Origin: Bolinopsis microptera
Taxonomy: Eukaryota; Ctenophora; Tentaculata; Lobata; Bolinopsidae
Assembly: GCF_026151205.1 (NCBI RefSeq)
Contig: NC_087074.1
Coordinates: 4,960,001 to 5,024,000 of the forward strand
Reading direction: 5' to 3'
Length of the DNA: 64,000 nt
The stretch's first letter is position 1, and every line of letters begins with the position of its first letter. Both the position numbers and the translations under genes were made by a program. This document shows positions 34,701 through 46,814 of this stretch, in pieces. Under the pieces are notes generated by a model, which made no database searches, was not told where the DNA came from, and saw only the letters and a program-made list of their open reading frames with translations.

Positions 34701-37700
34701 GCATTATTCCCAAGCTGTTTGCACTTCCTCCCGTTAGATCATCGTTAGGGTTCCCATTCCAGTTCCCACACATACCCTTCGTTATGTCAGCACAAGACCC
34801 GTGGAGCCACATTTCAGCGTTGATATAAGAACCCCCGTTGGTAGCACGCAGACGCACGGATGGGTTTCTGCCCTTGTTGTACAGCCTGATTTCAAGTTGA
34901 CCATTATTGATGATTTCAACCCTGTCTCCATTGTTGTAGTGTTTGATGTAGGGAATTTGGACCTGGTAAGTTGTTTATTTGCTGATTAAAATATAATTAT
35001 GAGATTATAGTATTAGCCCACTATTTCCAATTTTTACCGAGACAGTAGTTAATATAGATTTGAAGTACTCACATTTACGTCATCGACTTTTGACACCAAA
35101 CCTCTCTCGATAGAAAATTTGGATCCCTTGAAAATCAGTTCAATCCGTCCTGTGTATCTTGGGGCTCGATTATGAAGATCAACATTCTTGAAATTTACCT
35201 GAAATAAAAATCAATCATCAGAAATATTGCAGTTTGTATGCCTAGATATTTTCTACTGAAGAATTGCAGGTTGTGGATTACTGGATGGTGCCAGCCTCTC
35301 ACTCTGCATTATCTTCTGATCAGGACCCCAGATCACAGGTTAGGCGTGGAAACTCAGGAACTGGCCATGGAAGGACATACACAGATAAACGGAGTAATAA
35401 AAGATACTAAATCTTAAATTCATGGCTTTCTTTGCAGGTAGAAACCACAAACAGTCCTGCTGATAATGTTTGAAGAACCTACCACGAGTGACTAATGTAA
35501 AAACCTTAATGTATTGATAAAAAAGAAGCTAGTAAATAAAACTTACAACGAAGTCCCCACAGCTAGCTGCCTGGTATGTACATACTCCATGAAAATCATA
35601 GTATTTTCCGTCAAACGACCTGTAGTGAGGATCTCCGGAGCTTGAACAATAAGCTGGTGCTGAAATTAATTAGGTGAGTACTAAGTTATTGTAGTAATAA
35701 ATCCTTATCACCATGGTCACTAACCCATATAAGTTCAGTTATCATCATAACCTACATTTGATACACTTGGACTCGCACTCCTCAGGATCTGTCCACTTCT
35801 CAGTGCCTCCCGGACAAACCAGAGTGTCGTCACCACACGCACAGTTGATACCAGCCTCAGAGCAAGTACAAGTCTTTCCATCTTCTCCTGGCCACTGGTC
35901 TCCTCCAGAGTATATTGTTCCATCTTCAGCAGTACAGCTTATAGGTGTACAAACCTCAGCTCCTTCTACCTGTTAATGGAAGTCAGATATTAGTTTTTCT
36001 CTATATGTATTGTAAGACTGCAGGTAGAGATTTGGCACTGAACAAATTCTTCTACCTGTTATTAGAGGTTATAGCTATTATTTTGTACAAAGCTTAACCT
36101 GAAGTCCCAAATTAGAAATTACAAACCTTGATAGTAGGCCAACTGGTTACGGATTGGAAGCCGAATCCAACATGACCAGGTGCTACAAAGAAGGGCTGCT
36201 GAGAGGAGATAGACTCTTCTAGAACACCGTCTATCCAAACTGACTCCTCCTCACCTTGAACCAGGATCTCTGAGGGAAATACACGATGTGAAACACAATA
36301 ATTCATCTTGGGTGGGTTTCATGCTTGCTTGGGGGCCAATTTTTATTAATTTAATTAATATATTGGAAATGAAGATTGGCCACTGCCCACTGGTAATCGA
36401 CCGCTGTTATTAATCATATTACCTTATATTATTATAATATTAGCAACGTTTTGGATCATCATCTCCCAGGAGGATAGAATGAATATGAATTACTCGCACG
36501 CTTAGGTTCGGTCATAATTAGGTCATTTGGTATTCATGCCACCCCGCTGATACAGCTAACAACTGCGGATGCCTGAGATCCGAAGCCTACTCAAAAGCTT
36601 GCTCTATGGTCCTAGTTTGTTGGTATAAAGTCTACCGTATACCTCCAACTCAGATTTTACACAAATTCCAGGCTAGACCTTCCTTCACACCACTAACCTA
36701 GAGTCGCAGCTCCAGAAGCGACAGCGTTATTCTTGACTTTGCTTTGAGCGAGATTTTGTCCATTACCGTTAACTATTTTACCCATCTGAACATTAGCCAT
36801 TACTGGCACCTTCAATCTGGGAGGAAATGTATTACTTTTTGACGTCGTCAATATCTCTTTTTAATAATCAATCCATCGTAGTAGGACAATATAGTAACTT
36901 AGTAAGAAAAGTCCGGGTTTTTATCGCCCCTCCCCCTCTCTCTCACCCTCCAGCATCTACATTTTCACATAATGTTTCGTCTCACCTCATCATTACGTAG
37001 TTGCCATTGTTATCGTCCTCCATATTAAAGGTAATACCTCCGAAAGGTCCAGCTCTGGCACTTGAATCGCTGTTAGAGAAACGGGCCTTGACGTAAAAGT
37101 CTTTGCTGGTGTGAAGTCCCTCCCCAGAAAGCGAGATAACACAAAACTTGTTAGCCCCTGCTCCAGACTGGATAAATTAACTTATGTTATATATTATAGA
37201 ACTAGAAGGATACAAGTGTGAGAACACTCAAAATAAACAATGCATCACGTGAGGGAGAATGTGACGTCACGTGAGGGTGAATGTGACGTCACGTGTGGGT
37301 GAATGTGACGTCACGTGTGGGTGAATGTGACGTCACGTGGGGGAGAATGTGACGTCATGTGAGGGAGAATGTGACGTCACGTGAGGGACGAGGGTGAATG
37401 TGACGTCACGTTAGGGTGAATGTAACGTCACGTGAGGGTGAATGTGACATCACGTGATGAAAGAGAAAGTGAAAGTGACATCTGTATTATGTTTCACGTG
37501 ATAATATTAATGTATAACGTGATGAAACGAACATTACCTTGGAGTTTGAAGTTCCAATGCTCCATACTCCGTTTGCATAAGAGCTTGACGTCACACATCC
37601 CTCAACAGACGATGTTATTGTAGTAAGCGGAGCACAACTCCATTCCCCTGTTGAAATTACGAAATATAAAGGTCATGGGGGTGATTCGGAATCAACGTCC

Positions 37701-38165
37701 AAAAATCAACAATTTTTAAACATTTGGGCGAGCGATTTAGTGGGAGCGTTATTCATTGTTCATATTGTAACAAAACAAGTAGAACCATTATTTTTGAATG
37801 AATGAAGCTATTAAACTAATTTAACTTACCTGGTGCGTTCCCAGCTAAAACTGCAGGCAATCTGGAATTAAGGGTTCTCTTGATAATTTAGCATCACGAT
37901 AGCTCTCAAATTTGATAATCACTTTAAATTAAAAGTTAAAATTTAGGTTAGGGTTTTTGTAAAATCGTTTTGTTCGGCTGCAAAACCATATAAATAATAA
38001 ACCTAAGTCGCATATTAATTTTCGAGCGAGCAAAATAATATGACTATGAGGTATGAGCCGGCTATCATACATTGAATGGTTAAAATGTTTGTGTTATGTA
38101 CTCCGTGACAGTAACTAGAAATAAAGTAAAACTTACAAGAACAGCAAAGAAGCTGCGACCAACAT
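28062..38165 (-). CDS. Secreted multidomain VWD/C8/TIL/VWC/Ig protein, right tandem copy (complete, 23 exons)
   Basis: Minus-strand exons are 38137-38165, 37830-37861, 37538-37647, 36986-37167, 36698-36816, 36127-36269, 35756-35969, 35547-35659, 35073-35198, 34593-34962, 34350-34453, 34100-34193, 33598-33809, 33291-33461, 33041-33192, 32442-32913, 32154-32277, 31791-31977, 30548-31583, 29495-29588, 29033-29250, 28609-28748 and 28062-28146. They add up to 4527 nt, 1508 residues plus stop. The signal peptide reads [17 protein letters not shown]. Approximate residue blocks are 20-205 jelly-roll-like, 206-276 VWC, 280-480 VWD1, 480-545 C8, 546-616 TIL, 617-673 VWC, 674-745 Ig1, 750-835 VWC-like, 840-984 VWD2, 985-1060 C8, 1061-1120 TIL, 1120-1190 VWC, 1190-1320 Ig2 and 1330-1508 further Ig-like segments. 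There is no transmembrane segment, so the protein is predicted to be secreted. Exon lengths match the left copy except exons 2, 3 and 10, which differ by 12, 6 and 6 nt. Confidence 0.88.
29715..30515 (+). mobile_element. 5'-truncated LINE inserted in intron 19 of the right copy, with target duplication
   Basis: The insert carries degenerate RNase H tail sequence followed by [20 protein letters not shown] and [13 protein letters not shown] before a stop, typical of the C-terminus of I-group LINEs. It ends in an A-rich tail (AAAAAATAGTAAAAAAT) and is flanked by ATATCAG at 29708-29714 and 30516-30522. The matching intron in the left copy is 144 bp against 959 bp here, and lacks the insert, so insertion followed the gene duplication or was lost on the other copy. 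Several stops break the upstream frame. Confidence 0.85.
30548..31583 (-). CDS. Right copy exon 19: C8, TIL, VWC and Ig2
   Basis: This exon has exactly the same length (1036 nt) as its left-copy counterpart. It encodes the second C8 ([21 protein letters not shown]), TIL ([13 protein letters not shown] to [14 protein letters not shown]), VWC ([14 protein letters not shown] to CCPICLADW) and Ig ([24 protein letters not shown]). Relative to the left copy it gains MGL near its start and loses a few residues near CHVRV and RVKL, and the changes cancel out in length. Confidence 0.85.
37240..37456. repeat. Short version of the CRE/E-box-like minisatellite in intron 3 (right copy)
   Basis: About eleven units of a 20-bp sequence close to AATGTGACGTCACGTGAGGG lie between exons 3 and 4, at the same place as the roughly ninety-unit array of the left copy. 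Local variants here include GTGTGGGTG. Confidence 0.9.
37678..37745. mobile_element. Fragment of the CGCTCGCCCAAA-terminated MITE in intron 2 (right copy)
   Basis: GGGGGTGATTCGGAATCAACGTCC and ATTTGGGCGAGCGATTTAGT match 62948-63060. It has only the right end of the element. Confidence 0.6.
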
Positions 38166-39289
38166 TAGCTCGATCCTTTGTTCTACAATACAAATATTAA
38201 TGAGCGATAAACTTTAAACTCACGATCAGCTAATATTTGACTTATCGGTATCCAAATATTAGAATGTATTCAGAATTTAATAGTCTGTTAACAGTTAATT
38301 ACGTAAGGCTACGCAATATTTTAGATCATTAAAATCCTGGTATAGCAACATAATTATTATACCAGCAAATTATTACTACATTATAATTAGTAAATTACAT
38401 CGTTATAGCCTACATAAACATTTGAAGCAAAGCAAAAGTACGCTGCAAACTATAATTGGGATTACAACCTTAAAACTTGCATTTGATCAAATACTTTATC
38501 AAAAGCAGCTCCTCTTATATAGTCTCACTAAGAAGTTAAAGTTAACTCAGTTCATTTGGTGCTGAACTACGATCCCATTTTAGAGCTGCTCCAGCTCTAT
38601 GAGGACATCACAATCACATGTAGAGATGTCCGTTAAGCTTCAACCCACTTGTTCAGCTGCTCCACGCTAACGACCCTGCTTATTCTTATTCCAAATCCAG
38701 CTTCTCAATTTCAACAAAATTTTCAAAATATAAGAATTTAAAGTTTTTTTACAAAACTGTAAGTATAAATTTCTCCGAATTACTTATACATGCTGGTTCC
38801 CATAAGTGCTGGTTTCAACCGCGTTCCCTTTGGCCTAACCAAACTTTTACAGAACTGCAGACCGATGTAAATTGTAAAATAGACACCAGCTGTGAAACAA
38901 TGATACCTCATGGCTCCATTTATTTATCAATAAGTCAATACTGATCCTAAGTCTGCTAGCAATTTAAATTTTATCAAACTACTAAAATTGCGTACAGACT
39001 TACAAATAATCCAATTACCCAGATTCACAGTGCACAGAAAATGAAACTGCGTCGATCATAAAACCATGTGGTACGTTTAATATACGTTATCTAAGCTACA
39101 TAAATCTGACGGACTCCTTACAGTTACTGGGGCACTGGGCGCGGGCGCTCAGCTTTTCATTCCGCTGCAGTTTTAATCTGTTTATGAACAAAAAAGCCTG
39201 AGGTTCGATGTTCCCTGGGGACAAAAGGATTTCGCGATTATTTTGGCCAAAATTCGCGATACCGCGATTTTTCCTTTTCACCCTTTTGA
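38166..39289. other. 5' flank of the right VWD/Ig gene
   Basis: The promoter of the complete gene copy should lie here on the minus strand. I see AT-rich DNA and no confident TATA box within 100 bp of the ATG. No other gene is visible. Confidence 0.4.
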
Positions 39290-39685
39290 AAAAAAGCAAT
39301 AGTGAAAGGTTACGAATGGACGGTTTTTGCAGAAAAACGTGGATTTTGGAGATTGGGGTAGGTGGGTCAAATATATGTCGTGTTCCTTCCGTATGTTACC
39401 AAGCAACGAAAAATTTGCGCGCGCGCGAGGATTGCTTGCGGAGATGTGATGTATAGATAGCCTGTGATCTATGAATGCGCGGCGCGACTGTGTATTAATG
39501 TATACAATGTAATGTATAGTATTTTGTAATAAGCCCAACTTGAACGTGGCACGCGTAGTGTACTGATGTTTCATTATTATTATTACAAGGTGAGCTGATT
39601 AGAGCTTATATTAATAGTTATAGTGAAATGGAAATCTAGCGTCCGCCAAAACGAAACAACGGGCGCAATTCTTGTTAATAGACTA
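39290..39685 (+). mobile_element. Dispersed repeat copy, uninterrupted relative to 15385-16340
   Basis: It contains AGGATTGCTTGCGGAGATGTGATGTATAG, AATGCGCGGCGCGA, AATGTATAGTATT, and GGAAATCTAGCGTCCGCCAA in the same order as the reverse of 15385-16340 once the hAT MITE there is removed. It therefore documents the empty insertion site. Confidence 0.7.
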
Positions 39686-39825
39686 TACATTAAACTACAC
39701 ATAAAATTTGTCGCAAATAATGGGAAAAATCGCGATTTCGTACATGCCGCGATTTCCTTTTGTCCCTGGGTCCCCAGGATAAACGCGCCAAACAGACATT
39801 TACACTTGCATGCACCTCAAAACGT

Positions 39826-39937
39826 TGTAGCGCGATGCACTACTGGGTCGCGCACGCATCAAATACCTAATGCTTATCGCAACCACAGATCGTATGCAGA
39901 TCGGCGAGATGCGAAGGATTGACATCGTGAATCAACT
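39826..39937 (+). mobile_element. GTAGCGC-family dispersed repeat
   Basis: It shares GTAGCGCGATGC, ACTACTGGGTCGCG, TATCGCAACCACAGATC, TATGCAGATCGGCGAGATGC and GATTGACATCGTGAATCAA with 61450-61550. Related copies are at 16355-16440, 62448-62570 and 63725-63825. Confidence 0.65.
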
Positions 39938-40600
39938 CAAAACGATACTCATAGCACATAGGGCGCAACTAACCCATAACCGGAACCCAACTAACTAAAG
40001 CTCTGACCACATGTTCATTGTTAATGTTCTATAAAATAAAATAAAATCTTAACAATAACGACGATAAAGTTGACTCATTTACTTAAAATATGAATGGCCA
40101 TTACATTATGATCATTAACTTTAAGTACATGCGTGAGTTGTCTAGCAAGCCATAGGCATATGGCCGGCATGGCATAGTATATTGGCATATAATAGTAATA
40201 GTATATTGTCATACGTTGCATGCAACGTATGACCCGTCGCGCCGCGCACTCGTGCGCGGCCCCCTGTATATGATCGAATCGTACTCGTAAAAAACGACAA
40301 TAGGGGTCACGAGGTAAAACAACATTTTCATTAATCAATTTAATCAATGACATTGACAATCGTTTATTAATCAATTTTGTATGATTTAATATTTAAGGTT
40401 GATTTTACTAAATTTAAATGTGAGCACAATAAATTATTTATAAATTGCTAAACCTCGAGCGAGATATGATTTAAAAATTACGCAAGCGAAAGATTAAGAT
40501 TTAATTAATTTTTAAACGAGCGCAAGCCTGTTAAACTAAAGCGCAGCGTGCTAAATCACTTTATCCACATTCCACTATTTACACTTGATTTTCAAAATTT
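39938..40600. other. Gene-free stretch with a palindromic repeat
   Basis: Near 40208-40230 GTCATACGTTGCATGCAACGTATGAC is a perfect palindrome, followed by CCCGTCGCGCCGCGCACT. A related sequence lies at 63395-63500. No gene is visible. Confidence 0.5.
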
Positions 40601-43140
40601 GTCTAAAAGACTAAAAGCAGCTAATATAAGTTAAATCAATATATTTTTGGATGCTGATTTCAAATCACCATATGCTTTTGTTAGAGATTCCGATTAGGTT
40701 AGGGTTAGGATCAGGTATAAGCTAGAGCTGGTTACTGTTAGTTATACTCATAGTATACAGGGGTTTCGAATGTAGTCGTTCAGAGTTTATTATTATAAAG
40801 GGTCTCAATAAGAGGTCTCGACTGCCTAGGCGTCAAACCTTGGCAGTCGGTAGTTTTCCTCTGGCCCGGGATCCGCTGACCCTAGGGACTAGAGGGTAAA
40901 GGTGTAGAGACTATGTGTATCTACAAATCTTTCGATTATTATTATTATTATTATTTAGCAAATCCATATCACGTACATAAAATAATTTGATACATGTTAC
41001 GCATCAAAAATCTAATGACCTCTCCTGCTACGAAGATAATCAACTCAACCAAAGTAACCAAAGTAAGTAACTCTCGGCCGTTTTAGACCCCCTCGCTCAC
41101 CCTCCATCAGACGACAGACACTTTACAGTTATTATACAAGAATTACTTTATTCGCAATAGCTATGAAGATATCCACCTAAAGTGTTAGATCATTTTGCAC
41201 AAGGCTTTCTCTCCAACGGTCCCAGTGAACCTCTAGGCTCTGACTCAGGTCCTTAAACTGAGATCATGATATCATGAGATTCTGATGAACCACAAGGCGC
41301 GTCACAATTTTTATATTTATCAGACTCATGACATTAATGATTTGCAAACAATTCTCCGTTTAAAATAAAAACATTTATATAATGTCTAAATATTATTTTT
41401 TGAAACATGAATTATATTGAAATAAACAGGATGAATATTCTTCGTAGAATAATAACTACATCGCTAGTCCTGCTACATCGCTAGTCGCGAAAGCTTCGAT
41501 TTATTTTGCATGGTCACTGATCGGCACCAGATGAAACATGTAATTTGAAAGATACCATTACCTGCTGGTTTAATACAATAATCCTTTTGCCGCTGTTTCT
41601 ATTTATAAACTGTTCATATTATGAACTTCATAACTGTGAGTGTGACTATGACCAGCTTGAGCTGTACTGACGTCTTCCAAGTTTAAACATTTCTAAGCTT
41701 TTTTAAACTGCAAATAAAGTGAAAATGTGGAGAGGTAAAATTTGCGTCCTTTAAAAATTATTTCGTCTGCTAAGATAAGTCTAGTAACACGGCCAGCCGG
41801 TAAGTTTTGCTGGGTAGAAGAGAGAACAGACCAGTTTTATAGTGTCTCTGAGATTATGTTGAAGATTTTTGTTCATCGCTAGGAGACTGCACCGGTTATT
41901 TCCGATTCTTCGGGTTTGTGTTTATGGTTTGGATTGGGTTGACGGTTTATATAAAACCGTTTTATTATCAACAGCTTCTTTATTTTATTTTATTTTGACC
42001 TAAAATACCCAATCAACAATCAATTTCTCAGGACAAACAATCAAAATCAAACGTCGTAACGCGATTTATTTAGTTTCATTTTAAATTGTTGGCACTGAGT
42101 TTACTGTTTTATTAGAAATTTCTTTGAAAGAATCATCAGCAGTTGGAATTGTAGTAGGTTTTTTTCATCAAGTAGATCAGAGCAGTTGGAATTTGTGTTA
42201 CCTGGAAAGTGGACAATTAGATTACCAGTCTGTAGAACTAGGACTATATATTCGCAGACTGGTAACCTAACTTTACAGGTAATAAACACATACCTTTGCA
42301 GTGACTCAAGGCAAATCACATGCGACCTTTCGATTGTGGAATTCGATTAAAAGTTCCTTTGAGATGATCCGTGCAGTGTGCACCTCTTAATATTGCTTCT
42401 GCGGAACAAGTAGAGAGCAGTTGGAATTTGTGTTACCTGGACCGTCGACAATTAGATTATTAGTCTGTAGGACTAGGACTATATAATTATATCAGTTTGA
42501 GTTAAAGGATCACGCGTTGTAAGGAACGTAGCCATTTATAAAACTGACACGTTGTAGGGTACGATAGATTTAGAGTAATTTAGCATGGCTCCTGTCTTGC
42601 GGGCCATATTGCAGACTTCCTGGCTTCAAGTTATGCTTTAAATTCTGTCTGTTTATAAATTTGACCAAAACCCATAATCATGGGTAGGGTGGACCGCTGC
42701 CAGTGTCTCTCTTTCCCAAACAAAAGTAAATGATATTAATTTGATTTTTAATAACCGTCCGCAAATGCAAAATGATACAAGGAATGAAATCGGTCGCTCG
42801 CTTTTCCCTTTCATTCACGACTTTCGAATTGTAATAAGTTTCAATTAATTATATCAATCACATGCACTGCAAAAATCTCTTTGGGTTGCTTTCGCGTCGA
42901 TACCTAGTCGATACCTCAGTATAGTGTCCAATTAGCTGATGTTCAGATGTTTATTGAATCTTTATTGCCGAGTACAGATGCCCCTATTACTCTATTACAA
43001 TTGACACGTCACTTGGGGGTCCAAATTTCGGGACCTAAAGTTGTTATTCCGTGGCCAAGTTCTTATTTCTTTATGCTGATAATAAAGCCACAAAAGCATT
43101 TGACCCAGCTTCCATTGTATATCTCTCACGGTTTTTGCTG
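40601..43140. repeat. 3.2-kb tandem duplication, unit 1 (unique part)
   Basis: The 2540 bp 40601-43140 and 43801-46340 are offset by exactly 3200 bp and nearly identical, with only scattered single-base differences and no visible indels. The unit starts GTCTAAAAGACTAAAAGCAG and ends TATATCTCTCACGGTTTTTG. I see no coding frame conserved in it beyond short chance ORFs. The last 135 bp match a dispersed repeat at about 26245-26400. Confidence 0.95.
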
Positions 43141-43794
43141 ACCCTGACCCTGACCCTGACCCTGACCCTGACCCTGACCCTGACCCTGACCCTGACCCTG
43201 ACCCTGACCCTGACCCTGACCCTGACCCTGACCCTGACCCTGACCCTGACCCTGACCCTGACCCTGACCCTGACCCTGACCCTGACCCTGACCCTGACCC
43301 TGACCCTGACCCTGACCCTGACCCTGACCCTGACCCTGACCCTGACCCTGACCCTGACCCTGACCCTGACCCTGACCCTGACCCTGACCCTGACCCTGAC
43401 CCTGACCCTGACCCTGACCCTGACCCTGACCCTGACCCTGACCCTGACCCTGACCCTGACCCTGACCCTGACCCTGACCCTGACCCTGACCCTGACCCTG
43501 ACCCTGACCCTGACCCTGACCCTGACCCTGACCCTGACCCTGACCCTGACCCTGACCCTGACCCTGACCCTGACCCTGACCCTGACCCTGACCCTGACCC
43601 TGACCCTGACCCTGACCCTGACCCTGACCCTGACCCTGACCCTGACCCTGACCCTGACCCTGACCCTGACCCTGACCCTGACCCTGACCCTGACCCTGAC
43701 CCTGACCCTGACCCTGACCCTGACCCTGACCCTGACCCTGACCCTGACCCTGACCCTGACCCTGACCCTGACCCTGACCCTGACCCTGACCCTG
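43141..43794. repeat. (TCAGGG)n array, 109 perfect units
   Basis: 654 bp of pure ACCCTG repeats (TCAGGG on the other strand), no interruptions seen. TCAGGG is a one-base variant of the metazoan telomere repeat TTAGGG. The array sits at the junction of the two 3.2-kb units. Confidence 0.98.
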
Positions 43795-43800
43795 CTTTTA

Positions 43801-46340
43801 GTCTAAAAGACTAAAAGCAGCTAATATAAGTTAAATCAATATATTTTTGGATGCTGATTTCAAATCACCATATGCTTTTGTTAGAGATTCCGATTAGGTT
43901 AGGGTTAGGATCAGGTATAAGCTAGAGCTGGTTACTGTTAGTTATACTCATAGTATACAGGGGTTTCGAATGTAGTCGTTCAGAGTTTATTATTATAAAG
44001 GGTCTCAATAAGAGGTCTCGACTGCCTAGGCGTCAAACCTTGGCAGTCGGTAGTTTTCCTCTGGCCCGGGATCCGCTGACCCTAGGGACTAGAGGGTAAA
44101 GGTGTAGAGACTATGTGTATCTACAAATCTTTCGATTATTATTATTATTATTATTTAGCAAATCCATATCACGTACATAAAATAATTTGATACATGTTAC
44201 GTATCAAAAATCTAATGACCTCTCCTGCTACGAAGATAATCAACTCAACCAAAGTAACCAAAGTAAGTAACTCTCGGCCGTTTTAGACCCCCTCGCTCAC
44301 CCTCCATCAGACGACAGACACTTTACAGTTATTATACAAGAATTACTTTATTCGCAATAGCTATGAAGATATCCACCTAAAGTGTTAGATCATTTTGCAC
44401 AAGGCTTTCTCTCCAACGGTCCCAGTGAACCTCTAGGCTCTGACTCAGGTCCTTAAACTGAGATCATGATATCATGAGATTCTGATGAACCACAAGGCGC
44501 GTCACAATTTTTATATTTATCAGACTCATGACATTAATGATTTGCAAACAATTCTCCGCTTAAAATAAAAACATTTATATAATGTCTAAATATTATTTTT
44601 TGAAACATGAATTATATTGAAATAAACAGGATGAATATTCTTCGTAGAATAATAACTACATCGCTAGTCCTGCTACATCGCTAGTCGCGAAAGCTTCGAT
44701 TTATTTTGCATGGTCACTGATCGGCACCAGATGAAACATGTAATTTGGAAGATACCATTACCTGCTGGTTTAATACAATAATCCTTTTGCCGCTGTTTCT
44801 ATTTATAAACTGTTCATATTATGAACTTCATAACTGTGAGTGTGACTATGACCAGCTTGAGCTGTACTGACGTCTTCCAAGTTTAAACATTTCTAAGCTT
44901 TTTTAAACTGCAAATAAAGTGAAAATGTGGAGAGGTAAAATTTGCGTCCTTTAAAAATTATTTCGTCTGCTAAGATAAGTCTAGTAACACGGCCAGCCGG
45001 TAAGTTTTGCTGGGTAGAAGAGAGAACAGACCAGTTTTATAGTGTCTCTGAGATTATGTTGAAGATTTTTGTTCATCGCTAGGAGACTGCACCGGTTATT
45101 TCCGATTCTTCGGGTTTGTGTTTATGGTTTGGATTGGGTTGACGGTTTATATAAAACCGTTTTATTATCAACAGCTTCTTTATTTTATTTTATTTTGACC
45201 TAAAATACCCAATCAACAATCAATTTCTCAGGACAAACAATCAAAATCAAACGTCGTAACGCGATTTATTTAGTTTCATTTTAAATTGTTGGCACTGAGT
45301 TTACTGTTTTATTAGAAATTTCTTTGAAAGAATCATCAGCAGTTGGAATTGTAGTAGGTTTTTTTCATCAAGTAGATCAGAGCAGTTGGAATTTGTGTTA
45401 CCTGGAAAGTGGACAATTAGATTACCAGTCTGTAGAACTAGGACTATATATTCGCAGACTGGTAACCTAACTTTACAGGTAATAAACACATACCTTTGCA
45501 GTGACTCAAGGCGAATCACATGCGACCTTTCGATTGTGGAATTCGATTAAAAGTTCCTTTGAGATGATCCGTGCAGTGTGCACCTCTTAATATTGCTTCT
45601 GCGGAACAAGTAGAGAGCAGTTGGAATTTGTGTTACCTTGACCGTCGACAATTATATTATTAGTCTGTAGGACTAGGACTATATAATTATATCAGTTTGA
45701 GTTAAAGGATCACGCGTTGCAAGGATCGTAGCCATTTATAAAACTGACACGTTGTAGAGTACGCTAGATTTAGAGTAATTTAGCATGGCTCCTGTCTTGC
45801 GGGCCATATTGCAGGCTTCCTGGCTTCAAGTTATGCTTTAAATTCTGTCTGTTTATAAATTTGACCAAAACCCATAATCATGGGTAGGGTGGACCGCTGC
45901 CAGTGTCTCTCTTTCCCAAACAAAAGTAAATGATATTAATTTGATTTTTAATAACCGTCCGCAAATGCAAAATGATACAAGGAATGAAATCGGTCGCTCG
46001 CTTTTCCCTTTCATTCACGACTTTCGAATTGTAATAAGTTTCAATTAATTATATCAATCACATGCACTGCAAAAATCTCTTTGGGTTGCTTTCGCGTCGA
46101 TACCTAGTCGATACCTCAGTATAGTGTCCAATTAGCTGATGTTCAGATGTTTATTGAATCTTTATTGCCGAGTACAGATGCCCCTATTACTCTATTACAA
46201 TTGACACGTCACTTGGGGGTCCAAATTTCGGGACCTAAAGTTGTTATTCCGTGGCCAAGTTCTTATTTCTTTATGCTGATAATAAAGCCACAAAAGCATT
46301 TGACCCAGCTTCCATTGTATATCTCTCACGGTTTTTGCTG
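43801..46340. repeat. 3.2-kb tandem duplication, unit 2 (unique part)
   Basis: Second copy of 40601-43140. Differences are few, for example CATGTTACGCATC versus CATGTTACGTATC and ATTAGATTATTAG versus ATTATATTATTAG. The high identity implies recent duplication or an ongoing satellite array. Confidence 0.95.
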
Positions 46341-46490
46341 ACCCTGACCCTGACCCTGACCCTGACCCTGACCCTGACCCTGACCCTGACCCTGACCCTG
46401 ACCCTGACCCTGACCCTGACCCTGACCCTGACCCTGACCCTGACCCTGACCCTGACCCTGACCCTGACCCTGACCCTGACCCTGACCCTG
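46341..46490. repeat. (TCAGGG)n array, 25 units
   Basis: 150 bp of the same hexamer as at 43141-43794, in the same phase and at the same position relative to the 3.2-kb unit. It has four times fewer units. Confidence 0.98.
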
Positions 46491-46495
46491 ACCCG

Positions 46496-46590
46496 ATCAA
46501 TTGACCCCCGTGTAATTAAATGGGAGTCAATTGTCGGGGGTCAATTGTCGGGGGTCAATTGTCGGGGGTCAATTGTCGGGAGGTCAATTG
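46496..46590. repeat. 14-bp tandem repeat GGTCAATTGTCGGG
   Basis: Five copies of GGTCAATTGTCGGG, with a first degenerate copy containing ATTGACCCCC in reverse. CAATTG at its centre is an E-box-like palindrome. Confidence 0.85.
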
Positions 46591-46610
46591 TCGCGGTATC
46601 AATATTAACT

Positions 46611-46770
46611 TTATGCTAGGTAAAAGGTAAGGTTAACTCTAATTGTAAGATACAAGGTAATATTAACTAAATATGCTAGGTAAAAGGTAAGGTTAACTCT
46701 AATTGTAAGATACAAGGTAATATTAACTACATATGCTAGGTAAAAGGTAAGGTTAACTTTAAATTTAAGG
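46611..46770. repeat. 60-bp tandem repeat, about 2.7 copies
   Basis: Units start TATGCTAGGTAAAAGGTAAG at 46611, 46671 and 46731. The first two are nearly identical. Confidence 0.9.
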
Positions 46771-46814
46771 CAGAAGGTACTGAGTAGTGTACAACGGAAG
46801 GGGACCATTCTCAT

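Noticed and set aside
43051-43806. 251-codon open frame of Leu-Thr repeats
   Set aside because: It is the translation of the pure ACCCTG hexamer array and carries no coding signal; the reverse frame of the second array gives Gly-Ser repeats in the same way.
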